Source of the DNA: Verrucomicrobiota bacterium
GTDB taxonomy: Bacteria; Verrucomicrobiota; Verrucomicrobiia; Limisphaerales; Fontisphaeraceae
Length of the DNA: 36,653 bases
Assembly (NCBI GenBank): GCA_037139415.1
Contig: JBAXGN010000066.1
Location: 1-36,653, forward strand
Direction of reading: 5' to 3'
The notes beneath the pieces are model-generated. The model did no database searches, had not been told where the DNA came from, and saw nothing but the letters and a program-made list of their open reading frames with translations. Each line of letters starts with the position of its first letter. The stretch's first letter is position 1. Positions 6,414 to 15,951 of this stretch are shown here, one piece after another. A program made the position numbers and the translations under genes.

Positions 6414-7646
6414 TTATTTCAAGGCATCCTTGCCATCGGTGAGCCATTCGAGGTTGAAGCGGGCGAGGGTGAGGCGGTCCCCGGCGAAGCCGGACTTTTC
6501 ACCGCGTCCGTAAAAGCAAAGGATGGTGCCGCGTTGGGTGACGGCAATATCACTGTAGCAACTCCAGCCCGGCTCGATGGGTTTGGAGATGACCCAGGTC
6601 CGGCCTTCATCGTAGCTGAGTTTGACCGTGAGGTTCTTGCGGTCGCGGCTTTTGCCGGGGGCCTCTTTGCCATCGGCGCGGGTGAGGTTGTCCGGGTTGC
6701 AGAAGAGGATGCGGTGCTTGCCGCCCGCCGGCGCGGTGGAAAGGCGGATGATGCCGCCCATGCAGATGGGTTCCACCAGGGCGTCATCGAACTTGGGCGC
6801 GGTCCAGCCGGTGGCGCCATCCGGGCTAAAGGTGATCAGGCGGCGGTGTACCTTGGATTCGCTGCGCGCATTGAGCATCACCCGGCCATCGGCCAGTTCC
6901 AGGGCGACGGTTTCATTGGGGTTGATCCATTCTTCCGTGCAGGGCAAGGCGATGTCCCCGGCCTGCCAGGTGCGCCCGCCGTCATCACTGTAAATGGTGG
7001 CGGTGACGGATGGCCGGTGGGCGTTGCCGCCGGTGCCGGTGGAGAGCCACACGGGGACGATCAAGCGTCCGCTGCGAAGCTGAATGCTATGATTGGGGCC
7101 GGTGGCGAGGACTTTCCAATCGTACGCGGGCCGGAATTTCTCGAAGGCGCTGGTGATCTCCATCGGGGCGGACCAACTCACGCCGTCATCCGTGCTGCGC
7201 TGGTAGAAGCAGCGCAGGTATTCGAGGCAGAACAGCATGTGGACCGTGCCATCGCGGTCGGCGATGACGACGGGGTTGTCATAGGTGACATCCTCGGGAT
7301 TCACGAACTTCAACTTGAGCGCGACGGGGTTTTTGGGCTTTGGCCCCGGCACATCGGCGACGCGTTTGGGCTCGCTCCAGGTCAGGCCATCATCGGTGGA
7401 ACGGCGCATGAGGATGTCAATGGTATCCCAGTCATGATTCTTTTTGCGCGCTTCATACCAGGCCAGCACCGTGCCTTTGGCGGTGACGACAATGCCGGGA
7501 ATATGGTTCTGCGCGTAACCGCCATCGCCGCTTTTGCAGAGGTCCGTTTTATCCAGGAACGGCTTGGCCCCAAGCGCGGTGGCCGGGGGAAGCACGGTGA
7601 AGGTAAACAGGCCAATCATGGCCATGAGGAATTTGCGTTGATACAT
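6414..7646 (-). CDS. Secreted sialidase-fold (GH33-like) exo-glycosidase
   Basis: The start is the ATG ending at 7646: MYQRKFLMAMIGLFTFTVLP opens a signal peptide, and the gene then lies 29 bases after the GH106 stop. Further upstream starts would overlap that gene. The 410-residue product is a six-bladed propeller with Asp boxes STDDGLTW (83-90), STDDGVSW (151-158), SDDGGRTW (220-227) and a degenerate SPDGATGW (274-281). Retained are the candidate Glu in NET (246), Arg in NARS (261), Arg337 and a Tyr in YSDIA (364). The usual first Arg motif (RIP) reads HIP (48-50), so the carboxylate-binding triad is incomplete and the substrate may not be ordinary sialic acid. It is the last gene of the FAD oxidoreductase-GH106 operon. 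Confidence 0.85.
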   Translation of the reverse strand: MYQRKFLMAMIGLFTFTVLPPATALGAKPFLDKTDLCKSGDGGYAQNHIPGIVVTAKGTVLAWYEARKKNHDWDTIDILMRRSTDDGLTWSEPKRVADVPGPKPKNPVALKLKFVNPEDVTYDNPVVIADRDGTVHMLFCLEYLRCFYQRSTDDGVSWSAPMEITSAFEKFRPAYDWKVLATGPNHSIQLRSGRLIVPVWLSTGTGGNAHRPSVTATIYSDDGGRTWQAGDIALPCTEEWINPNETVALELADGRVMLNARSESKVHRRLITFSPDGATGWTAPKFDDALVEPICMGGIIRLSTAPAGGKHRILFCNPDNLTRADGKEAPGKSRDRKNLTVKLSYDEGRTWVISKPIEPGWSCYSDIAVTQRGTILCFYGRGEKSGFAGDRLTLARFNLEWLTDGKDALK

Positions 7647-7675
7647 AGGTTTGTACGGTTTGTCTTGGTTCACAA

Positions 7676-10663
7676 TTACGGTTGCTTGATCTCCATCGCC
7701 TGAAGGGTCACTGGGCCGAGCAGGCCGGATTCCAGCAAGGGCATGTTTTTCTTGAACGGGTTCCAGGTGGCGAAGGCGTAACGCTTTTCCGGCGGCAGGG
7801 ATTGGTCGCCGATCAGGCGGTTCGGCCAGAGATTGGCCACGGCGATTTCCAACTGATTCGCCTTGGCCTTCGCGGCGCTGGTGATTTCCACCCGCCATGG
7901 GGCGCACCAGGCAACCCCGAGATCGCGCCCGTTAAGCCGCACGCGGGCCATGTTTTTCACTAACCCAAGATCGAGATAGATGCGCTGGCCGCGCGGGACC
8001 TGCGGCAGGTCAAAGGTCTGGCGATAGGTGGCCGTGCCGGAATAAAAGCGGATGCCTTCTTCGGGACGTTTGCTCCAGTCTTCCAGCGATGGAAAGGTGA
8101 TCTGATCCGGCCCGCCCCATTTGGGATCGAATGCCACCTCCCAAGGGCCGGTCAACTCGGTGATTTTGGCGAAGTCGCAAAAGTTCGGCCCGCGGGTTTT
8201 GCCCGGCGTGGACGTCTTTCGGAAAACGATGAAGCCGGATTCGTTCGGTTCAAACCGCATGGGCACAGTGGTGCGCCCGTCTTTGACAAAGTATTCCGGC
8301 AGATCGGAAATATCGCCGATCAGTGGATTCCAGAGTTCCGGCGCTTTTCCCGAAACCCGGAAGGTGCAATGGCCGCGGATCGTTTCGCTGGTCGCATTGG
8401 CCACAAAGTAAATCTCCGCCTCCCCGGTGCTCCGATGCGTATAGCGGAGCGGCAACTCCGATTGAAAGTCAGGCGGCACGCCCATCTTCTTCAAAAGATC
8501 GGCCACCACGGTGTAATCGCCGTACTGCTCGGGATTGGCGGGCGGTTTGCTGTGATTCGACTGCGAAAGCGGATCGCCCGATTCTTTTTCAGTTTGTGCT
8601 GTGGCATCCCGGATCACCCGTCCTCGTCCCACTGGGTGCTCCATTCCAGGCTGGCCGTTGCTGTTTCCCCAAAGCGCATCGGCCAGTAGCTTCACCTCAT
8701 CATCACACTGCGGATAACCGCTGAGACTGGGTGACTTCAGCGGTGGTGCCCCAATGATGGTGGCTCCGGCCTCGGCGAGTTCCTTCACCTTGCGAAGCAA
8801 GGCCGGAGTCATGGTTGGATTATTGGGCAACACCAGGACCTGGTAACTCATGCCGTCCGGCAGCACCAGCCGCCCGTTATTTACCGAGACCCGGGAAATC
8901 AAGGTTTCGGGCGCACAACCGTCAAAGTTGTAGCCGCGCCGATCCGGCAATTCGCCACTCAGGGCCGACTTGGGTGGCAGGAACACGTGCGGCGCACCCT
9001 CTGCCGCCAGATAAAGAATATCCGCGACAGGCAGGCCGTGTTGAAGCAGCGTCTGGCAGCGGGCCAGGTAGGCGTGATACGCGGGAACCATGTCCCACCA
9101 GGTTTGCGTGCGTTCCCAGTGGACGCCGTAAGGCCCCATCGTCATGCCGGGCTTGCGATCCGCCCAGGGCTGATGTTGAAAACGGTGAAACACAATCCGG
9201 TTGATGCCCGCGCAAAACGCCCAATCACCCTGCGATTTCATTGCGCCGGGATATTGTTGCCAGCGCTCGCTGGAACCGGAGGTAAACGCTTCGGCTGCGA
9301 TGATCGGGCGTCCCATGACGTGTCCAATGGAAACCGATTCAATGCAACTGAACTCGGATTTGAAGCCATAGCCTTTGGACCAGAATTCGCACATGGGCAC
9401 ATCCGCCACGCTGCCCAGACTCAGATCCCCGGCGGGGTTCATATCATAGGGTTCAATGGAAAGGCCCATTCCATTGCGGTGTGCCAGGTCTTTGAGGTGT
9501 TGCGCATGGTTTTCCACGGCCAATTCCTGCGCGGTGCGGCGCAGATCCCAGAGAAAGCGCTCGGAGATTTCCACGCTATCCACGATGCGCCCGGATAGTG
9601 CGGGCAAGTACCGCAACAGATCGTACCCGCGTCGCTTTTGGAATTCCTCCCGCATTCTGCCGGTCCAATTCTGCGAACTCATCTCCCAGCTATCAATGTG
9701 CAGCATCGTCCAGCCGACCCCCGGCTTGCGGGGACCCACCGCGCGCAAGAGGGGTTCCACGAATGCCGCGAAGTGCGCATCCAATGCCGCCGGATCGAGT
9801 TTGTCGCATTCCAGCCCCAAGCCGGGCTGCGGCGCGGGCCGGGTTCCCTGGCCGGTGCTGGTTTTTCCCAGACGCATGATGGTCCACTGGCCGGGCGGTA
9901 CATCCCATACCAGTCGGCCTTCCGGGGTGAGGCGGGAGGTCAGGTCAAGGATGCCGCTGCTGGCGATGCATTGCTCGACTGGAATCTTCGCGTGTTCAGC
10001 CGGCGCTGCCAGCCATGGTTTGACGCCGGGCTGTGAGGAAAACGGTGCGCGTTGATACAACGCCTTTTCTTCGATGTCCTCGATGCGTTGGTTGCCGGAT
10101 GGAGTGGGAAACGCCAGCACCGCCACGTCCCGGTAAAAGGCTTTGCGCTCTTTTTCAATGTCAGCCGGCAAGTGGCCATCGCCAAAAAACGGACGTCGCG
10201 GCAGCGGGCGGGGCAGGGGCGCATCGAAATGCATGGGACCACTGGCGAGATTGGTTTCTGATGACACCAGATGCTGCATGGATTGTTCGGGCTTGATCCA
10301 GGGACCGCCACTGCCGGTCCAGCCCGGTCCCGCGTTCAGCGTGATTTGTAATCCCAGACGTTCCGCCTCTTTGACCGCATGGCGAAAACACACCTGCCAT
10401 TCCGGGCTCATGAATTTTACCGTGCCACGGGGAATGCCGACGTCCACTTCCATCATGATCACGCCCCCGATGCCGGCTTGTTTCATCGCTTCCAGGTCGG
10501 CGGTCATGCCCTCCTGGCTGAGATTGCCATCCATGAAAAACCAATAGACCCAGGGCCGGGCGGCCGCCGGCGGTTGGGCGAAGTCCTTGGCCAGCTCCGG
10601 TATTCCACCGAAGGCGCAGGCGCAGCCAAGGCACACGGCGAGAAGGGTTCGATAAATCATCAT
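7676..10663 (-). CDS. Secreted GH106-family alpha-L-rhamnosidase-like protein
   Basis: A 995-residue protein with a signal peptide (residues 1-~19, around LLAVCLGCACAFGG). RPWVYWFFMDGNLSQEGMTA followed by LEAMKQAGIGGVIMMEVD and GPGWTGSGGPWI is the opening signature of Glyco_hydro_106. The central barrel contains GWTMLHIDSWEM and AEAFTSGSSERW. A C-terminal beta-sandwich (~870-980; LNGRDLGVAWCAPWRVEI, NQLEIAVANLWPNRLIGD) is like the galactose-binding lobes of GH2/GH106 enzymes. The family hydrolyses terminal alpha-L-rhamnose from plant or algal glycans. It is the second gene in a minus-strand operon, 15 bases after the FAD oxidoreductase and 29 before the sialidase-fold gene. I cannot assign the catalytic acids with certainty by eye. 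Confidence 0.88.
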   Translation of the reverse strand: MMIYRTLLAVCLGCACAFGGIPELAKDFAQPPAAARPWVYWFFMDGNLSQEGMTADLEAMKQAGIGGVIMMEVDVGIPRGTVKFMSPEWQVCFRHAVKEAERLGLQITLNAGPGWTGSGGPWIKPEQSMQHLVSSETNLASGPMHFDAPLPRPLPRRPFFGDGHLPADIEKERKAFYRDVAVLAFPTPSGNQRIEDIEEKALYQRAPFSSQPGVKPWLAAPAEHAKIPVEQCIASSGILDLTSRLTPEGRLVWDVPPGQWTIMRLGKTSTGQGTRPAPQPGLGLECDKLDPAALDAHFAAFVEPLLRAVGPRKPGVGWTMLHIDSWEMSSQNWTGRMREEFQKRRGYDLLRYLPALSGRIVDSVEISERFLWDLRRTAQELAVENHAQHLKDLAHRNGMGLSIEPYDMNPAGDLSLGSVADVPMCEFWSKGYGFKSEFSCIESVSIGHVMGRPIIAAEAFTSGSSERWQQYPGAMKSQGDWAFCAGINRIVFHRFQHQPWADRKPGMTMGPYGVHWERTQTWWDMVPAYHAYLARCQTLLQHGLPVADILYLAAEGAPHVFLPPKSALSGELPDRRGYNFDGCAPETLISRVSVNNGRLVLPDGMSYQVLVLPNNPTMTPALLRKVKELAEAGATIIGAPPLKSPSLSGYPQCDDEVKLLADALWGNSNGQPGMEHPVGRGRVIRDATAQTEKESGDPLSQSNHSKPPANPEQYGDYTVVADLLKKMGVPPDFQSELPLRYTHRSTGEAEIYFVANATSETIRGHCTFRVSGKAPELWNPLIGDISDLPEYFVKDGRTTVPMRFEPNESGFIVFRKTSTPGKTRGPNFCDFAKITELTGPWEVAFDPKWGGPDQITFPSLEDWSKRPEEGIRFYSGTATYRQTFDLPQVPRGQRIYLDLGLVKNMARVRLNGRDLGVAWCAPWRVEITSAAKAKANQLEIAVANLWPNRLIGDQSLPPEKRYAFATWNPFKKNMPLLESGLLGPVTLQAMEIKQP

Positions 10664-10678
10664 GTTCAGGTCAGGGCA

Positions 10679-13507
10679 TTATTCTGTGTAAGCGCGCACC
10701 TCGAAGATGCGGGCGGATTTGTCACCGTTGGTGGCATGGACCAGGATGCGAATGCGCTGCGTGGCGACCTCCGGGAAACGGTGAATGCGGCGGCGTTGAA
10801 AATTATCCTTGGCCGTGGCCACGTCCCGCCAGCCCGTGGCATCCTGGATTTGCACCGAATAGTCGCGGACGCAGCGGGGCGGCAAAGGCGTGGTGGCCGA
10901 CCGTTCGTTCATGTCGGTGTCAAAGGTGAGGTACACGGTATTGACCTTGGTGGCCCGCCCGAAATCCAACTCGAGCCATTGCGGCAGGGGTTGCGCGGGA
11001 TCGGAGGCCCATTGGTTCATCTGCTTGCCGACCGTTCGTGAAACCCCGTTGATGACATTTTCCGTCTGGTATCCGGCTTGAGTAATGATGGGCGGGTCGG
11101 TATATGTGGCGTAATACTGCCCTTTCACGGATGACCATGGCCGGTTTGGCCCACCGCCATAAGCCCGCGATGATTCCAATGGCGCCTGGGTCATCATCAC
11201 CCATTCGATACCCTTGGCGGCCGGAAGCCAAAACCAAACAAAGGGATCATCCACCCGGCAATTGACGGTAAATTTTACCCACGCCTGTTTTTTGGCAGGC
11301 ACGTTGGCGGTGGCGGTCGCCAGGTCATTGGCGGCGGTGAAGTCCCCGGCGCTTTTGCCGCCGCGCACATGCAAGGTCAAGGGCGTTGCTTCCGTTCGCT
11401 CGGAGCGCAAGAGCACATAAACGGTCTGCAGGGATTGATTCACGCCGCGTGGAAACTGTATCCCGCGCGGCATGGCAAGTTCATGGCTGTCGTGCGTTGT
11501 GATCCGGTTTTTGTCGAACGAATCACCCGCCGACACGCTGGATGCCGTGATTTTGGCAGTGCGCGCCAAATCCAACGGGTCTTCATTCTTCAACTCGGGA
11601 ATGTATTGGTCGTGTTTCAGCAGGGTTTGCTGCAGCAGGTCAAGGTGCTTCAGGCCCAGTGCTCGCGGCGTGGCGTTTTTTTGCAGGCACAGGGCGGCGG
11701 CTACCCCCACGGCCTGGCCCAAGGTTGCAAGCGTCCCCTGCACGCGCACTGTTCCCAAGGCGATATGTGTCACGCTGACATCGCGTCCGGCGAAAAAGAG
11801 GTTCGCGATATTGGTCGAATACAGGCAGCGATAGGGGATGGTGTAAATGGGGACGCGTGTATCGCAGTAGAACGGCCCTTCTTTGCCGGAAAACACACCT
11901 TTCGGATGATGCACGTCAATCGGCCAGCCGCCATAGGAAATGCGGTCGGGGAAAACGGTGCCATTGAGCACATCCTGCTGGCGCAGGAGATAATCGCCTA
12001 TCAGCCGTCGGGTCTCCCGTTTGGCGTTCATGAAAGGCACATAGGTCAGCACATGGGCGCGGGCTGTCTCGCGTTCCTCCCAGTGATTCTTGATGAAATT
12101 CCAATAGGCAAAACTGATTTTGATCAGCTCATCCCGTGCCAGTTCGGGATCCCAGAGGTCGTCAATTTCTCCCGGATGTTCCAGCCACCACTCGCCGGTG
12201 GTGACGTGTCTGATGCGGCGTCCAAATTGATCCGCCGGCGGTAGTTTGGGTGCCCACACGGGGGGGACATAAGGAACGTTGCCACCGGTTGGTTTGGCAT
12301 GAAATGAGATGGCGTAGTTGCCCATCAGGCAGCCGCTCATGGTGATCTTGTCGGCTCGGGGCGGCGCCAGGTCCTCGCCGAATTCCTCGCGCGCTTCGCG
12401 GCCTAGGCGGAACTGGGCTCCGGCGAAGTACCCCAGCCATCCGTCCCCCGTGCAATCAATAAAATACCGGCCGCGCACCGTGCTCTGGCTGCCATCCAGG
12501 GTATTCACGGATTTGGCCTGGGCGATCGTTCCCGGGTTGCTCATGGCCACTCCAGTAACCCGGTGATTGTAAAAAATCGTGAGGTTGGTTTCTGCTTCCG
12601 CGAGCATCCGGAAACTTTCGCTCATGCGATCATGGTGGTACTTTGCCCGCAGCCGTCCGGCTTCCTCGATGATGCCGCTTTCGCGCGCGTTGGGATGCGT
12701 CACGCTCGCGCCGCACATTCCCACACCCAGTTCATCGCTGGCATTGCCGCCCAGCACCGGGCGATCCTGCAGCAGCGCGGTGCGTGATCCCATCCGCGCG
12801 GCGGCGATGGCCGCGCTGCAGCCGGCCGCACCCGCTCCCACCACGACCACATCAAAGTCGCCTTCTGGTTTGGGTTCCAGTGATATACCGCTTAGCCGCG
12901 CCCGTTCCAATTGCAGTTTGGCCAGATCGGCTGGCGGAGTGTAAGTGAGGTCGGTGGTGAGCAATAGTGCATCGCACCGGCCAAAGTAACCGGTCAAGTC
13001 ATGCAGCGTGATGGTGGTGGAACCTGCTGGGAGTGGGAAATCCCCGGCGGATTCCCAAATCCAATCCGTCGTCGGAGCCGCCCCGAATACCTTTTGGGAG
13101 CGGGTGTCGCCCACCAGAATGGTGAATTTCCCGGGGGCGTGGTCCTTGATCCAGTTTTTCGCCCGCACCCACACGCGGTACGTGCCGGCTTTGGTGATTT
13201 GCACGGGTGTTTGTGCATCTGCGATGGGGCGGCCGACCCCGGCGGCAATGAGATACGCGGAGCCCATTTGTTGCACAAACTGGGTGTCCAGCCGCCAGTC
13301 CCCGTAATTCTGAAAATCCTCCGCTTCGATCCAGAGAAAACCATCCTGGACCATTTTGACTGGTTGGGAAGGTTTGCGGAATGAGGTATAGGAAGTGATG
13401 GTTTCGATAGGGTATTCCGGGGTTTGTGCCGAAAGCCAATTGGCATCCGCCAATCCGGCCAACGCTAACACCCAAAGCCCATTCAATAACGATATCGCCA
13501 GCTTCAT
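10679..13507 (-). CDS. Secreted FAD-dependent oxidoreductase with flanking carbohydrate-binding-like domains
   Basis: A 942-residue protein with a signal peptide (residues 1-~28, LLNGLWVLALAGLADANW). Residues ~55-185 form a beta-sandwich (GFLWIEAEDFQNYGDW and AGTYRVWVRAKNW are typical of CBM-like modules). The FAD_oxidored domain starts at ~218 with VVVVGAGAAGCSAAIAAARM (GxGxxG at 224-229), then LLQDRPVLGGN. Later FINCTGD-type motifs (FIDCTGDGWLGYFAG) and FFAGRDVSVTHIALGTVRVQ complete the flavin site. The C-terminal ~300 residues contain another sandwich (WLELDFGRATKVNTVYLTFD), like discoidin/F5/8 domains. It leads the operon with GH106 and the sialidase-fold gene, so oxidation of a sugar or polyol from the same glycan is likely. 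The substrate is unknown. Confidence 0.85.
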   Translation of the reverse strand: MKLAISLLNGLWVLALAGLADANWLSAQTPEYPIETITSYTSFRKPSQPVKMVQDGFLWIEAEDFQNYGDWRLDTQFVQQMGSAYLIAAGVGRPIADAQTPVQITKAGTYRVWVRAKNWIKDHAPGKFTILVGDTRSQKVFGAAPTTDWIWESAGDFPLPAGSTTITLHDLTGYFGRCDALLLTTDLTYTPPADLAKLQLERARLSGISLEPKPEGDFDVVVVGAGAAGCSAAIAAARMGSRTALLQDRPVLGGNASDELGVGMCGASVTHPNARESGIIEEAGRLRAKYHHDRMSESFRMLAEAETNLTIFYNHRVTGVAMSNPGTIAQAKSVNTLDGSQSTVRGRYFIDCTGDGWLGYFAGAQFRLGREAREEFGEDLAPPRADKITMSGCLMGNYAISFHAKPTGGNVPYVPPVWAPKLPPADQFGRRIRHVTTGEWWLEHPGEIDDLWDPELARDELIKISFAYWNFIKNHWEERETARAHVLTYVPFMNAKRETRRLIGDYLLRQQDVLNGTVFPDRISYGGWPIDVHHPKGVFSGKEGPFYCDTRVPIYTIPYRCLYSTNIANLFFAGRDVSVTHIALGTVRVQGTLATLGQAVGVAAALCLQKNATPRALGLKHLDLLQQTLLKHDQYIPELKNEDPLDLARTAKITASSVSAGDSFDKNRITTHDSHELAMPRGIQFPRGVNQSLQTVYVLLRSERTEATPLTLHVRGGKSAGDFTAANDLATATANVPAKKQAWVKFTVNCRVDDPFVWFWLPAAKGIEWVMMTQAPLESSRAYGGGPNRPWSSVKGQYYATYTDPPIITQAGYQTENVINGVSRTVGKQMNQWASDPAQPLPQWLELDFGRATKVNTVYLTFDTDMNERSATTPLPPRCVRDYSVQIQDATGWRDVATAKDNFQRRRIHRFPEVATQRIRILVHATNGDKSARIFEVRAYTE

Positions 13508-13560
13508 GGGCCTGATTAGACCGCAAGTCGTTACTTTGCGCCATCGGAAAATGGTGCGGC

Positions 13561-13580
13561 GAGATTTTCCGGAAAATCTC
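13561..13580. promoter_or_regulatory. 20-bp perfect palindrome, candidate operator in divergent promoter region
   Basis: GAGATTTTCCGGAAAATCTC is a perfect 10+10 palindrome in the 129-bp gap between the FAD-oxidoreductase operon (minus) and the SulP gene (plus). It sits immediately upstream of a candidate -35 for SulP. A nearby TTTCCGG is repeated twice at 13593-13606. It fits a dimeric repressor or activator serving both directions. Confidence 0.5.
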
Positions 13581-13584
13581 TTTG

Positions 13585-13612
13585 TTTACATGTTTCCGGT
13601 TTCCGGTAGTAT
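13585..13612 (+). promoter_or_regulatory. Candidate sigma-70-type promoter for the SulP gene
   Basis: TTTACA (13585-13590) and TAGTAT (13607-13612) are separated by 16 bases and lie 24 bases before the ATG at 13637. The match to consensus is moderate. The palindrome at 13561-13580 abuts its upstream edge. Confidence 0.35.
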
Positions 13613-13636
13613 CCACCCAGAACTGATAAAGACAGC

Positions 13637-15865
13637 ATGACCGAAATTCAACCAACCAGTTCATCGGGAGCCGCACGCAAGGTGGGCGATGTCTTTGGCG
13701 GATTTGCCGCCATGCTGGTGGCGCTGCCTTCGGCCATCGCTTTTGGCATTTCCATTTACCTGATTCTGGGGCCGGAGTACGCCGCGCGGGGGGCCATGGC
13801 TGGGATTATCGGCGCGGTGGTCATTGGCATCATTACCCCTGCGCTGGGGGGGGCTCCCCGTCTGATCTCCGCGCCCTGCGCCCCGGCGGCAGCGGTCATG
13901 GGCGCGTTGACGGGCGAGTTGTTCAAGGCCTTGAAGATTCCACCGGAACAGGCGGGCGGCTTGCTGACGGTGGTCGCAGGGTTGTCGGCGTTGCTGCAAA
14001 TCCTCTATGGCGCGGTCAAAGGCGGGCGGTTGATCAAGTACATTCCTTACCCGGTCGTCTCCGGGTACCTGAGCGGGGTGGGCCTGCTTATTTTTATCAG
14101 CCAGGTGCCCAAGTTTCTGGGGGTTGGCACGGGACACTCGTTCTGGATGGGACTGGCCAACCCGATGTTTTGGCGTTGGGAGGCGATCACCATTGGCACC
14201 GCGACGATTGTGGGCGTCGTGCTTGCGCCGCGCCTGACCAAAACGTTTCCAGCGACCATCATTGGACTCATCAGCGGGTTGGTGGCGTACTTGATGATCG
14301 GGCTGGTAAATCCAGCCGTGTTCGCGTTGAAGGGCAATCCGTTGGTCATTGGGCCGCTGTTCGAGCACTCCTCCGGCCTCTTGGGGAACCTGCGCCAGCA
14401 TTGGTTGAATTTAGCGGGCGTTGATTTCGCCATGCTGTCCCATCTCCTGGTGCCCGCGTTAACCCTCTCGGTATTGCTCTCCATTGATACGCTGAAGACT
14501 TGTGTGGTGCTTGATGCCCTGACACACAGCCGGCACGATTCCAACCGGGAATTGATGGCGCAAGGCATCGGCAACCTGGCTTCGGCGGCGTTTGGGGGAA
14601 TGCCGGGGGCGGGCACGATGGGGGCGACGCTGGTTAATCTGAATAGCGGTGGAAAAACCAGACTCTCAGGAATTTTGGAAGGCGTGGGCACTGCCGTCAC
14701 GCTGCTGCTCTTCGGCCAGTTGGTCGGCTGGATACCCATCGCCGCGCTGGCCGGTATCCTCATCGTCGTTGCCGTTCGGATGGTGGATCGCACCTCGTTT
14801 CATCTCCTGCGCCAACGGAGCACTCTGCTTGATTTTGCGGTCATCGCGGTCGTGGTCATCGTTGCGGTGGCGTTCAATCTGATCGCCGCCTCGGCCACCG
14901 GGATTATTCTGGCCATCTTCCTCTTTATCCGGGAACAAATCCAGGGGGCGGTCATCCGCCGGAAAGCTCATGGCGACCAGATTTCCTCCAAGCAATACCG
15001 GATTACCTCGGAAAAAGAGATCTTGAAGCAGCATGGGCGCGAGATCACCCTTTGCGAGTTGCAGGGCAGCCTGTTCTTTGGCACCACGGATAAACTGTTT
15101 ACCGAGCTGGAGCCGGATTTCAAGACCTCAAAATTCCTCATCCTGGACATGCTGCGCGTGCAGGCGGTGGACTTCACCGCGGTACACATGTTGAACCAAA
15201 TCGAAGACATGCTGGCCGAACACGGGGGTTTTCTCCTGTTCAGCAATCTGCCGCCGCATTTACCCACCGGAAAAGACCTGCGCACGTATTTTGGACAAAT
15301 GGGCCTCGTGAATTCCGAACAAAAAACCCTGGTATTTGAATCGCAGGACGAAGCGTTGGAATGGGCGGAAGACCGTATTTTAAACGATGAAAAGCAAGCC
15401 CATCATTTCGGCGAAATCCCGCTTGAACTGGGTGAAACTGAACTCATGAAAGGTGCGGGGGGAATGGAGATTGCCGACGCCATGGCGGCGTGCTTTGAAC
15501 TGCGCATCTTCAAGACCGGCGAAACCATCTTCAAGCAAGGCGATGTGGGGGATGAACTGTTCCTGATCCGCAAAGGCGTGGTGCGCATCCGGCTGGACTT
15601 GGCGGAAGACCGGCATTACCTCATCGGCGTCTTTGGCCGTGGTAATTTCTTTGGCGAAATTACCTTCCTTGATCGTGGTCACCGCACCGCCGATGCCGTT
15701 GCCGGGGCGGATACCGAATTATATGTTCTTTCACGCAGCCGGTTTGATGTGTTTGCCCGGCAGAATCCGGCTCAGGCGGCGGAACTGTTCGCCCGCCTCG
15801 CGCGGGGACTGGCCATTCGCCTGCGCTATACCGATAGCGAACTCCGCGCGCTCAAAGAAGCCTAA
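13637..15865 (+). CDS. SulP-family anion transporter fused to STAS and cyclic-nucleotide-binding domains
   Basis: A 742-residue inner-membrane protein. Residues ~15-440 are the SulP carrier with many hydrophobic helices (GFAAMLVALPSAIAFGISIY at the start; SAPCAPAAAVMGALTG; FGGMPGAGTMGATLVNLNSG). Residues ~450-570 are a STAS domain (ITLCELQGSLFFGTTDKLF, LILDMLRVQAVDFTAVHML). Residues ~605-735 are a CAP_ED cyclic-nucleotide-binding domain (FKTGETIFKQGDVGDELFLI, GNFFGEITFLDRGHRTADAV). SulP carriers move sulfate, bicarbonate or related anions. The fused nucleotide sensor suggests allosteric control by cAMP, cGMP or a similar ligand. Given the sulfatases nearby, sulfate is attractive but unproven. 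It diverges from the oxidoreductase operon across a palindrome-bearing promoter region. Confidence 0.9.
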   Translation: MTEIQPTSSSGAARKVGDVFGGFAAMLVALPSAIAFGISIYLILGPEYAARGAMAGIIGAVVIGIITPALGGAPRLISAPCAPAAAVMGALTGELFKALKIPPEQAGGLLTVVAGLSALLQILYGAVKGGRLIKYIPYPVVSGYLSGVGLLIFISQVPKFLGVGTGHSFWMGLANPMFWRWEAITIGTATIVGVVLAPRLTKTFPATIIGLISGLVAYLMIGLVNPAVFALKGNPLVIGPLFEHSSGLLGNLRQHWLNLAGVDFAMLSHLLVPALTLSVLLSIDTLKTCVVLDALTHSRHDSNRELMAQGIGNLASAAFGGMPGAGTMGATLVNLNSGGKTRLSGILEGVGTAVTLLLFGQLVGWIPIAALAGILIVVAVRMVDRTSFHLLRQRSTLLDFAVIAVVVIVAVAFNLIAASATGIILAIFLFIREQIQGAVIRRKAHGDQISSKQYRITSEKEILKQHGREITLCELQGSLFFGTTDKLFTELEPDFKTSKFLILDMLRVQAVDFTAVHMLNQIEDMLAEHGGFLLFSNLPPHLPTGKDLRTYFGQMGLVNSEQKTLVFESQDEALEWAEDRILNDEKQAHHFGEIPLELGETELMKGAGGMEIADAMAACFELRIFKTGETIFKQGDVGDELFLIRKGVVRIRLDLAEDRHYLIGVFGRGNFFGEITFLDRGHRTADAVAGADTELYVLSRSRFDVFARQNPAQAAELFARLARGLAIRLRYTDSELRALKEA

Positions 15866-15951
15866 GCCGGGAAAAATATTCATGCGGAACGTGGTTTCGA
15901 CTGGACGTAACTCCCAGGGCATTCTAATCCTTAAGCGGATTGACGCCGACT

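Noticed and set aside
6534-7703. Plus-strand 389-codon frame opposite the sialidase-fold gene
   Set aside because: Antisense shadow of a GC-rich gene with Asp boxes and a signal peptide on the other strand.
7647-7907. Upstream extension of the sialidase-fold gene
   Set aside because: It would overlap the GH106 gene, and the signal peptide begins at 7646.
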